A stretch of 5,570 nt of DNA from Bordetella parapertussis. GTDB lineage: Bacteria > Pseudomonadota > Gammaproteobacteria > Burkholderiales > Burkholderiaceae. The notes beneath the pieces were generated by a model that was not told the origin of the DNA, searched no databases, and saw only the letters and a program-made list of their open reading frames with translations. The stretch lies in NCBI GenBank assembly GCA_945901665.1, contig CAMDLJ010000185.1, positions 1 through 5,570 on the forward strand, in the 5' to 3' direction. The translations under genes and the position numbers were made by a program. Below are positions 1 through 5,570 of this stretch, piece by piece; the stretch's first letter is position 1; every line of letters starts with the position of its first letter.

Positions 1-166
1 TGCTGGTGATGGGCGGCTTCAAGTTGGGCATCACCAGGGCACGCGCAAATTGCGCAGCGGTGTGGGCCACCACGGCTTGCAAGGCCGCGCCGTCGCGCAA
101 ATGCACATGCCAGTCGTCGGGTTGGGTGAGGGTCAGGGTGTCGGAAGTAAAAGGGTTGGCGTTCAT
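1..166 (-). CDS. pyrC: Dihydroorotase PyrC, class II, N-terminal fragment (runs off left edge)
   Basis: Reading the minus strand from the ATG at 166 gives 55 codons, open to the window edge. PyrC is a cytosolic zinc enzyme that interconverts N-carbamoyl-L-aspartate and dihydroorotate, the third step of de novo pyrimidine synthesis. The visible part contains [10 protein letters not shown] at residues 17-26. It holds the metal-binding HxH pair (H20, H22) and the substrate-contacting R24 known for this family. It is followed by [13 protein letters not shown] at 42-54, whose asparagine (N48) matches the substrate-binding Asn. Order and spacing agree with the start of E. coli PyrC as I recall it. 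The family is about 345 residues long, so most of the protein lies outside. No better upstream start was found in frame. Ribosome binding is weak: a GGGA about 10 nt upstream. The gene has the same orientation as the transporter genes but is separated from the LysR stop by 138 bp, so separate expression is likely. Confidence 0.93.
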   Translation of the reverse strand, partial: MNANPFTSDTLTLTQPDDWHVHLRDGAALQAVVAHTAAQFARALVMPNLKPPITS

Positions 167-172
167 GCCCGC

Positions 173-201
173 ATTGTCCCATCGGCGCGGACCAACCGAA
201 A
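173..201 (-). promoter_or_regulatory. Weak candidate sigma70-type promoter for pyrC
   Basis: On the minus strand, TTTCGG (201-196) and GACAAT (178-173) are separated by exactly 17 nt. GACAAT matches four of six bases of the TATAAT consensus, while TTTCGG matches only two of six of TTGACA. If used, transcription would begin at or next to the A of the pyrC ATG at 166 and would yield a leaderless message. This rests on consensus matching alone and could easily be chance. Confidence 0.18.
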
Positions 202-209
202 CCCGCGCC
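184..209 (-). repeat. Perfect 7-bp inverted repeat upstream of pyrC
   Basis: On the plus strand, GGCGCGG (184-190) is matched exactly by CCGCGCC (203-209), with a 12-nt spacer. In RNA made from the minus strand it would form a 7-bp all-GC stem with its base 17 nt before the pyrC ATG. It could be an RNA hairpin in the pyrC leader, or a protein-binding site, since it overlaps the spacer of a weak candidate promoter. In a GC-rich genome a 7-bp all-GC inverted repeat can arise by chance, so the existence of the repeat is certain but its function is not. There is no T tract after it, so it is not a classical terminator. Confidence 0.5.
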
Positions 210-304
210 CGCTCATCAAGGTCTGCAACCGCCAAGACCTGCCATGGCAATGGCTCCGTTGTGGCCGCGGTTTGCCGTGCGCAGGCATGGGTTTGGCAGA
301 GCCC

Positions 305-1264
305 TCAGGCGTCGATTGGCGCTTGCGCGGCCAAATTGGCCTTGCGCTGCAAAAAGCCCCACAGGGCATGGGCGGCGGTTTTGGGGGTGGTGGCGTTGGC
401 GCGGGCCGGCTTGACCCGGTAGGCGCGCAGCAGCATGGCTTGGTCAGGGTGCGGCCACAGGTGCGAGGTGGCGCGCACCAGCAACTGCTCGCGCAGTTCT
501 TTGGCCACCGCGCTGTGCGGTAAAAAGGCCAAGCCGTGCCCCGCCAAGGCCATGGCTTTCAGGCCTTCGGCCATGTCGGTTTCATACACCCGGTCCAGGT
601 GGATGGGCACCGGTGCGCTTTTGAGGATCAGGTCAACGATGCGGCCCAAATACGCCCCGGGTGCATAACCCAAGTAGGGCACATGGGCAGTGGCGCTGCC
701 AGGCAACTGGAACATCGGTTGGCCATCGGCACGCGGCTTGGCGTAAGGGCCCATGACCTCTTGGCCCAGCTCCACCATTTCGTAGCGGTCGGCATCCAAC
801 TCGATGGGTTGCGAGGGGTGGTAGTAAGAGATCAACACATCGCAGCTGCCCTCGATGAGGTGCAGCACCGCGTCATGCACATTGAGCGCGATCAAGCGGC
901 TTTTGATTGGCCCAAAGTCCTCGCGCAGGCTCGACACCCAGGCCGGAAAAAAGGTGAACGCCAGCGTGTGCGGGACGGCAAAGGCAATCACGTCTTGGCC
1001 GGCTGAGGCCTGGGCGCGCAGCATGGCGCGGGTGCTGTTCAAAAACTGCAGCATGTCCAGCGCCTGCGCATACAAGGTCTCGCCGGCCGCGGTCAAGCGC
1101 GTGGGGTAGGAGGAGCGGTCCACCAGGTCAGAACCCGCCCAGGCCTCCAGCGACTGGATGCGGCGCGAAAACGCCGGCTGGGTAACGTGGCGCAGCTGCG
1201 CCGAGCGGCTGAAGCTGCGCGTCTCCGCCAGGCTGACAAAGTCTTCCAACCACTTGGTCTCCAT
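305..1264 (-). CDS. LysR-type transcriptional regulator, HypT/YjiE-like
   Basis: A 319-residue protein, a normal LysR length. The N-terminal winged helix-turn-helix spans about residues 4-62. The recognition region RSFSRSAQLRHVTQPAFSRR lies at 16-35, and the wing ends in YPTRLTAAGETL. The rest (about 90-300) is the two-lobed effector-binding domain. The opening METKWLEDF, the stretch VHDAVLHLIEGSCDVLISYY (129-148), AYLGRIVD (204-211) and HGLAFLP (243-249) resemble E. coli HypT (YjiE), the hypochlorite-responsive LysR protein. This is family resemblance, not proof of the same signal. The ATG at 1264 was chosen because METKW is the family start and GGAG lies 7 nt upstream (1275-1272). The longer open frame to 1372 is out-of-frame coding of the ATPase gene. 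The gene starts 16 nt after the ATPase stop and is therefore probably cotranscribed with the importer, which it may regulate. Target genes and ligand are unknown. Confidence 0.92.
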   Translation of the reverse strand: METKWLEDFVSLAETRSFSRSAQLRHVTQPAFSRRIQSLEAWAGSDLVDRSSYPTRLTAAGETLYAQALDMLQFLNSTRAMLRAQASAGQDVIAFAVPHTLAFTFFPAWVSSLREDFGPIKSRLIALNVHDAVLHLIEGSCDVLISYYHPSQPIELDADRYEMVELGQEVMGPYAKPRADGQPMFQLPGSATAHVPYLGYAPGAYLGRIVDLILKSAPVPIHLDRVYETDMAEGLKAMALAGHGLAFLPHSAVAKELREQLLVRATSHLWPHPDQAMLLRAYRVKPARANATTPKTAAHALWGFLQRKANLAAQAPIDA

Positions 1265-1284
1265 CAGGTCGCTCCGGGCCTCAT
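1264..1284 (-). promoter_or_regulatory. Stop/start junction between ATPase and LysR genes, with ribosome binding site
   Basis: The ATPase gene ends with TGA at 1283-1281. An ATG at 1284-1282 overlaps this stop as ATGA and opens a six-codon frame (M-R-P-G-A-T). Its TGA stop (1266-1264) shares its A with the LysR ATG at 1264. The Shine-Dalgarno-like GGAG (1275-1272) lies inside this short frame, 7 nt before the LysR start. The layout allows ribosomes finishing the ATPase to re-initiate on the regulator gene. The overlaps are plain in the sequence. Whether the six-codon frame is translated is unknown. Confidence 0.5.
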
Positions 1285-3497
1285 GCGCTGCGGCCTTCTT
1301 GCACCGCATGGCAAGCCACTTGCACGCCGTCGATGGCTTGCAAGGCCGGGCGCTCGCTGCGGCAGCGCGCATCGGCCAAAGGGCAGCGCGGGTGAAAGCT
1401 GCAGCCCGTGGGCGGTTGCAAGGGGTTGGGCACCTCGCCTTGCACCGGTGTGCGCTCGCGACCGTGGTCGCGCATGCGCGGGATGGCGTCGATCAGCATG
1501 CGGGTGTAGGGGTGGCGCGGCTGCTCAAACAAGCGCCGCGTGGGCGCGACCTCGACCAAGCGGCCCAGGTACATCACCCCCACTTGGTCGCTGACATGGC
1601 GCACCACGGCCAAGTTGTGCGAAATGAACAAATAGGTCAGCCCCCGCGCGCGCTGCAAATCGCCCATGAGGTTGAGCACCTGGGCTTGCACGCTCACATC
1701 CAGCGCCGAGGTGGGCTCATCACACACCAAAAACTCAGGCGCAGTGGCCAAAGCGCGGGCAATCGAGATGCGCTGGCGCTGCCCACCCGAAAACTGGTGC
1801 GGGTACTTGCCCAAGTCAGCCGCGCCCAGGCCCACCGATTGCAGCAAGCCCACCACCGCGTCCTGGGCCTGGTCACGGCTGGGCGCGAGACCGTGCTCGA
1901 GCAAGGGCTCGGCGACCACATCGCCCACCGTCCAGCGCGGGTTGAGGCTGGCATAGGGATCTTGAAAAATCATTTGGATGCGCCGGCGCAAGGCCAGGGC
2001 ATCGCGCCCGGCAAACGCGACGTGCGCGTCTTGGCCGTCAAACTGCACCTGGCCCCGGCTGGGTTGGTACAGGCCCACCAACAAACGCGCCACCGTGCTT
2101 TTGCCGCAGCCCGACTCGCCCACCAAGGCCATGGTTTTGCCGCGTGGGATGGCAAAGTCAACCCCATCGACCGCGTGCAGCCACTGACGCGGTTGGCGCT
2201 CGAGCACGCGGTTGAGCCATGGCGCCGACACGTCAAAGTGGCGCGCCAGGTCGCGCACCTCTACCAGGGGCGACGTGGGTTGCGACCCCGCAGCGTTGGC
2301 GCTGTGGTCAGGGTGGCCGGTGAAATGGGCGGTGCCGTTGACCGGCGCGACCCGCACAGGCGGCGCGGACGCAGGCGCTGGGCCTGGCCCAGGGCTTGGG
2401 TGGGTGGCTTGGCCGGGCAAGCCCGACCGCGCTGACGGTGCACCTGCCATGGCGCTGGCTGTTTGGCCCACCAGCCAGGCGTTGGCCAGCGGCTCCCCCG
2501 CCAGGGCCTTGGCCGGGTTGGTCGCATCGATCAACCAGCACGCGGCAAGGCCTTGGCCGACGGGTTGCAACTCGGGCCGTTGCTGGGCGCAGCGCGGCAT
2601 GGCGTGGGCACAACGCGGGTGGTATGCGCAACCGCTGGGGATGGCATTCAGGCGCGGCATGCTGCCGTCGATTTGGTGCAAGCGCTCGTCTTCGCCATCG
2701 ATGTCGGGAATGGAAGCCATCAGCCCGGCGCTGTAAGGGTGGGCGCTGCGGTGGATGACCGCATCCACCGGGCCGATTTCGGCCACCCGGCCGGCGTACA
2801 TCACGGCCACGCGATCGCAGGTTTCGGCGATCACGCCCATGTCGTGGGTGATCAGCACCACCGCCGCGCCGCGCTCGCGGCACAGGCGTTTGAGCAGGCC
2901 AATGATTTGCGCTTGCACCGACACATCCAGCGCCGTGGTGGGTTCGTCGGCCACGATCAAGCGCGGTTCTGCGGCCAGCGCCAGCGCAATCACCACCCGT
3001 TGGCGCATGCCCCCCGAGAACTGGTGGGGGTAATGGTCGAGCCGCTCGCGCGCAGCGGCAATGCCGGTTTCTTGCAGCAAGGCCACAGCACGCTCGCGCG
3101 CCGCTTGGGCGCTGACGGGCAAATGGGCTTGGATGGTCTCCACCAACTGCTGGCCCACGCTGTACAAGGGGTTGAGCGAGGTGAGTGGGTCTTGAAAAAT
3201 CGCGCCAATGTGGCGCCCGCGCAAACGGCGCATGCCCTCAGCGTCCAGGTTATCGATGCGCTGGCCGTCAAACCAAATGCTGCCGCTGGCAATGCGCCCG
3301 GGCGGCTCGAGCAAACCAATGATGGACGCGCCGGTGAGCGACTTGCCCGCGCCCGACTCGCCCACCACGCCCAGCACCTCACCGGCGGCCACGCTGAAGG
3401 ACACGCCGTCCAAGGCACGCAACACACCCCGGCGGGTGGGGAACTCGACCACCAGGTCTTTGACCTCGAGCAAGGGCGTGGGGTGGGGCAAGTCCAT
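1281..3497 (-). CDS. Fused DppD-DppF-type ABC transporter ATP-binding protein
   Basis: A 738-residue cytoplasmic protein carrying two complete ATPase domains in one chain, the arrangement seen in GsiA and YejF. It powers peptide-type solute import. Domain 1 (about 9-325) has Walker A GESGAGKS (46-53), Q-loop Q102, signature FSGGMRQ (160-166), Walker B LIVADE (180-185) and switch H218. Domain 2 (about 410-738) has Walker A GESGCGKS (460-467), Q512, FSGGQRQ (569-575), FLVCDE (589-594) and H627. Both ATP sites look intact. Each half ends in the peptide-transporter C-terminal extension with four cysteines (290, 296, 303, 320 and 699, 705, 712, 729). A Pro/Ala/Gly-rich linker of about 80 residues joins the halves. 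The ATG at 3497 is preferred: it is 10 nt after the permease stop and directly precedes the family's N-terminal start (PLLEVKDLVVEF). A GTG at 3536 would overlap the permease gene and add 13 unlikely residues. The ribosome site is weak (AGG, spacing 9). The substrate cannot be read from the ATPase. Confidence 0.95.
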   Translation of the reverse strand: MDLPHPTPLLEVKDLVVEFPTRRGVLRALDGVSFSVAAGEVLGVVGESGAGKSLTGASIIGLLEPPGRIASGSIWFDGQRIDNLDAEGMRRLRGRHIGAIFQDPLTSLNPLYSVGQQLVETIQAHLPVSAQAARERAVALLQETGIAAARERLDHYPHQFSGGMRQRVVIALALAAEPRLIVADEPTTALDVSVQAQIIGLLKRLCRERGAAVVLITHDMGVIAETCDRVAVMYAGRVAEIGPVDAVIHRSAHPYSAGLMASIPDIDGEDERLHQIDGSMPRLNAIPSGCAYHPRCAHAMPRCAQQRPELQPVGQGLAACWLIDATNPAKALAGEPLANAWLVGQTASAMAGAPSARSGLPGQATHPSPGPGPAPASAPPVRVAPVNGTAHFTGHPDHSANAAGSQPTSPLVEVRDLARHFDVSAPWLNRVLERQPRQWLHAVDGVDFAIPRGKTMALVGESGCGKSTVARLLVGLYQPSRGQVQFDGQDAHVAFAGRDALALRRRIQMIFQDPYASLNPRWTVGDVVAEPLLEHGLAPSRDQAQDAVVGLLQSVGLGAADLGKYPHQFSGGQRQRISIARALATAPEFLVCDEPTSALDVSVQAQVLNLMGDLQRARGLTYLFISHNLAVVRHVSDQVGVMYLGRLVEVAPTRRLFEQPRHPYTRMLIDAIPRMRDHGRERTPVQGEVPNPLQPPTGCSFHPRCPLADARCRSERPALQAIDGVQVACHAVQEGRSA

Positions 3498-3507
3498 GCG
3501 CGCAGGC

Positions 3508-4431
3508 CTATTGCAAGCGCGGGTTGAGCGCGTCACGCAACCAGTCGCCCAGCAAATTCACCGACAGCGAAATCAGCACCAACATCAACCCCGGGAAGAT
3601 GGTGATCCACCACTCGCCGGAAAACAAATAGTCGTTGCCCACGCGAATGAGGGTGCCCAGCGAGGGCGAGGTGGGCGGTGCGCCCACCCCCAAAAATGAC
3701 AGCGTGGCCTCGGTGATGATGGCCGTGGCCACTTGAATGGTGGCCAGCACCAGCACCGGCCCCATCACATTGGGCAGCACATGGCGGCGCATGATGCGCA
3801 CCGGGCTGACCCCGGTCACGCGGGCGGCTTGCACATACTCTTTGTGGCGCTCTACCAAGGTGCTGCCGCGCACGGTGCGGGCGTATTGCACCCAACCGGT
3901 CAGCGTGATGGAGGCGATCAACACCCCAAAGGCCAAGGCCTCGTGCGCTTGCGGAAACAGCGCACGCCCCACGCCGGCAATCAGGAGCGCGACCAAGATG
4001 GCGGGGAAAGACAGCATCACGTCGCAGGTGCGCATGATGAGCGCGTCCCAGCGACCGCCCCAAAACCCAGCCCACAGCCCCAGGCTCACGCCCAGCAACA
4101 CCGACAAGGCCACTGAACTCAAACCCACCAGCAGCGAGATGCGCGCGCCATACATCAGCGCCGACAAAATGTCGCGCCCTTGGTCGTCGGTGCCCAGCCA
4201 ATACTTGGCGCTGCCCTGTTCGTTCCAAGCCGGGGGCAGGCGCGAATCGGCCAGCTCCAGGGTGGCCAGGTCAAACGGGTTGTGCGGCGCCACCCAAGGG
4301 GCAAAAACCGCGGCCAGCACACAAACCAAGGCCAACAGCGCCGCCACCACCGCCGTGGGCGAGTGGCGAAAGCTGTGAACAATGTCGCTGTCCCACCAGC
4401 GCGCCCAGGCGCTGGGGCTGGCTTGGCTCAT
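3508..4431 (-). CDS. DppC/OppC-type ABC transporter permease
   Basis: A 307-residue inner-membrane protein forming one half of the translocation channel of a peptide/nickel-type importer. A cytoplasmic N-terminus is followed by a first membrane segment (about 26-48). A periplasmic loop follows, carrying the family motif LGTDDQGRDILS (79-90) just before the core. Further hydrophobic segments lie near 98-122, 130-153, 166-183, 222-248 and 276-296, giving the six expected for DppC-type permeases. The cytoplasmic EAA loop, EYVQAARVTGVSPVRIMRRH (198-217), is the coupling helix region that docks on the ATPase. The C-terminus GDWLRDALNP is typical of DppC. The start ATG at 4431 fits the usual N-terminus. 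It lies 18 nt after the binding-protein stop with no convincing Shine-Dalgarno, so translation may depend on coupling to the upstream gene. The stop is 10 nt before the ATPase start. The obligatory DppB-type partner is not in this window. Subfamily names OppC, GsiD and YejE are equally possible by role. Confidence 0.95.
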   Translation of the reverse strand: MSQASPSAWARWWDSDIVHSFRHSPTAVVAALLALVCVLAAVFAPWVAPHNPFDLATLELADSRLPPAWNEQGSAKYWLGTDDQGRDILSALMYGARISLLVGLSSVALSVLLGVSLGLWAGFWGGRWDALIMRTCDVMLSFPAILVALLIAGVGRALFPQAHEALAFGVLIASITLTGWVQYARTVRGSTLVERHKEYVQAARVTGVSPVRIMRRHVLPNVMGPVLVLATIQVATAIITEATLSFLGVGAPPTSPSLGTLIRVGNDYLFSGEWWITIFPGLMLVLISLSVNLLGDWLRDALNPRLQ

Positions 4432-4449
4432 GGCGGCAAGGCGCGGGGA

Positions 4450-5570
4450 TTAAGGCTTGACGACGATGTACTTCCAGGGCATGCCGTTGTCGGGCAACTG
4501 CACGATTTGGATGTTCTTCTTGGCCGCCCAATTCAGCGCTTGCTGGTGCAAGGGCAGGTGGCCAATGTCGTCTTGGTGGATCTTCATCGCGTCGCGGATC
4601 AAGGCGTTGCGTTTTTTGGTGTCGGTCTCTGAGGCCACTTGCTGGGTCAGCTCGTCCACCTTGGGGTTGCTGTAAGCACCCAGGTTGAACTGGCCGCGCC
4701 CACCTTCACCGGGGGAGGACAAGATGGGGTAGAGCACGTTGTGTGCATCCACCGTGCTGGCGGTCCAGCCCAGCATGTAAAAGCTGGTGTTGCGGCTCAA
4801 AATCTTCGGAAAGTAAGAACCCTTGGTCTCGGCCTCGAGGTTGATCTTCACCCCCACCCGCGCCAAATTGGCGGCCACGGCTTGGCAGATTTCGGCGTCA
4901 TTGACATATCGGTCATTGGGGCAGTTCATCTTGACTTCAAAGCCGTTGGGGTAACCGGCTTCGGCCAACAACTTTTTAGACGCCTCGGGGTCATAGGGCA
5001 GGCGCTTGGCCAAGTCAGCGGCGTAGCCATTGATTTGTGATGTGAGCATCAAGGCCGTAGGGGTGGCCGCGCCACGCATCACCCGGCTTTTGATGGTTTC
5101 GATGTCGATGGCTTGGTAAAAGGCTTGGCGCACGCGCTTGTCTTTGAACGGGTTTTTGCCTTTCACATTGCTGTAGAGCAGCTCCTCGCGGGCTTGGTCC
5201 ATGCCCAAAAAGATCACCCGCAGCTCGGGGCCTTGCAACACATTGAGCTTGGCGTTGGCCTTGATGCGCTCGACGTCTTGCACCGGCACGGGCTCCATCA
5301 CATCCACCTCGCCTGAGAGCATGGCCGCCACGCGGGTGGCGTCGTTGCCAATCGGGGTGAAGATCACCTCGTCGACATTGGTCGGGATCTTGCCCCAGTA
5401 GCTGCCATTGCGGGTGAAGGCGGTGCGCACACCGGGTTGGCGCTCGCGCAGGCGAAACGGCCCGGTGCCATTGGCGCGGAATGAAGCGGCGTTTTCAATG
5501 CCCTTGCGCCGATCCACCGGTTTGGTGGCTTGGTTTTCCTCGCACCACTTTTTGCTCATGATGTTCCAGT
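4450..5570 (-). CDS. Family 5 ABC transporter substrate-binding protein (DppA/OppA type), C-terminal part; runs off right edge
   Basis: The open frame continues through the window edge: codons for W-N-I precede the internal ATG at 5559, so that ATG is not the gene start. About 372 residues are visible out of some 500-540 usual for the family. The signal peptide and first lobe beginning are therefore missing. Visible hallmarks are TGPFRLRERQPG after the hinge region and VRQAFYQAIDIETI, the conserved helix of SBP_bac_5 proteins. Also present are YDPEASKKLLAEAGYPNGFE, an aromatic MLGWTASTVDAHN stretch and the closing LPLHQQALNWAAKK region. The protein would bind its solute in the periplasm and deliver it to the permease encoded 18 nt downstream. 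Family members carry peptides, nickel, heme, opines, glutathione or sugars, so the ligand cannot be assigned. A dipeptide or oligopeptide is only a default guess. No stop or frameshift is seen in the visible part. Confidence 0.93.
   Translation of the reverse strand, partial: WNIMSKKWCEENQATKPVDRRKGIENAASFRANGTGPFRLRERQPGVRTAFTRNGSYWGKIPTNVDEVIFTPIGNDATRVAAMLSGEVDVMEPVPVQDVERIKANAKLNVLQGPELRVIFLGMDQAREELLYSNVKGKNPFKDKRVRQAFYQAIDIETIKSRVMRGAATPTALMLTSQINGYAADLAKRLPYDPEASKKLLAEAGYPNGFEVKMNCPNDRYVNDAEICQAVAANLARVGVKINLEAETKGSYFPKILSRNTSFYMLGWTASTVDAHNVLYPILSSPGEGGRGQFNLGAYSNPKVDELTQQVASETDTKKRNALIRDAMKIHQDDIGHLPLHQQALNWAAKKNIQIVQLPDNGMPWKYIVVKP

Larger units (their letters stand above)
167..304. 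other. 138-bp gap between the LysR gene and pyrC
   Basis: This is the only sizeable non-coding stretch in the window. It must hold the 3' end signals of the transporter/LysR transcript and the 5' signals of pyrC. I found no GC hairpin followed by a T run on the minus strand, so no intrinsic terminator is evident and read-through into pyrC is possible. It contains a 10-bp palindrome TGCCATGGCA at 240-249, which has no loop and is probably chance. It also contains a perfect inverted repeat close to the pyrC start, listed separately. An ORF can be drawn across it (minus strand, 163-369), but it overlaps the end of the LysR gene and has no recognisable protein features. Confidence 0.7.

Noticed and set aside
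240..249. 10-bp palindrome TGCCATGGCA in the gap upstream of pyrC
   Set aside because: It has no loop for an RNA hairpin and no partner site. One such palindrome is not enough to call an operator.
167..304. Rho-independent terminator after the LysR gene
   Set aside because: No GC-rich stem followed by a T run is present on the minus strand. The only strong stem (184-209) lacks the T tract and is close to the pyrC start.
163..369. A 68-codon minus-strand frame in the LysR-pyrC gap, ending as ATGA near the pyrC start
   Set aside because: It begins inside the LysR coding region in another frame, is Arg/Pro/Ser rich without a motif, and looks like chance. Its stop lies 1 to 3 nt past the pyrC ATG, a weak hint only.
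1265..1372. A 36-residue N-terminal extension of the LysR protein
   Set aside because: It overlaps the conserved C-terminus of the ATPase in a different frame and lies before METKWLEDF, the usual start of this LysR subfamily. A good GGAG supports the later ATG.
1158..2435. A 425-codon open frame on the plus strand opposite the ATPase and LysR genes
   Set aside because: It is antisense to two clearly recognised genes, spans their junction, and is rich in Arg, Ala, His and Gly with no domain. Such frames are expected opposite GC-rich coding sequence.
1963..3205. Repeated short strings such as CTTGAAAAATC near 1963 and 3190
   Set aside because: They encode the same Q-loop residues (IFQDP) in the two homologous ATPase domains, so they reflect domain duplication and not a separate repeat element.
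2463..3527. A 354-codon open frame on the plus strand opposite the first ATPase domain
   Set aside because: Same pattern: composition mirrors the minus-strand gene, no recognisable motif, no ribosome site of note.

Overview
The window is a GC-rich stretch of bacterial chromosome. All recognisable genes lie on the minus strand and are packed tightly. The protein types, the third-position G/C bias and the gene styles (a peptide-type ABC importer with a fused double ATPase, a HypT-like LysR protein, a class II PyrC) suggest a betaproteobacterium of the Burkholderiales, perhaps Comamonadaceae. That assignment is recall-based inference, because there is no rRNA or other marker here.

In transcription order, from the right end to the left, the layout is as follows. 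(1) The C-terminal two thirds or more of a family 5 (peptide/nickel type) periplasmic substrate-binding protein, running off the right edge (4450-5570). (2) A DppC/OppC-type inner-membrane permease (3508-4431). (3) One long gene fusing the two ATPases that are usually separate, DppD-like and DppF-like (1281-3497). (4) A LysR-type regulator resembling HypT/YjiE (305-1264). (5) After a 138-bp gap, the first 55 codons of pyrC, dihydroorotase, running off the left edge (1-166). Junctions inside the first four genes are only 10 to 18 nt, so they are probably one transcript. The regulator is the last gene of that transcript rather than divergent from it.

Together genes 1-3 form a binding-protein-dependent importer for a peptide-like solute. 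The binding protein captures the solute in the periplasm, the permease forms half of the channel, and the fused ATPase supplies both nucleotide-binding domains. The DppB-type partner permease is not between the binding protein and DppC. If the system is complete, it should lie beyond the right edge. The LysR protein is the obvious candidate to control the importer. pyrC belongs to pyrimidine synthesis and probably has its own expression signals in the 138-bp gap, where a perfect 7-bp inverted repeat sits just upstream of the start codon.

I see no RNA genes, mobile elements, CRISPR array, prophage or toxin-antitoxin genes, and no convincing rho-independent terminator. This is mostly an ordinary metabolic/transport region. 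The points worth a second look are the gene order, the fused ATPase with duplicated cysteine clusters, the regulator's coupling to the operon and its altered redox methionines, and the pyrC leader.
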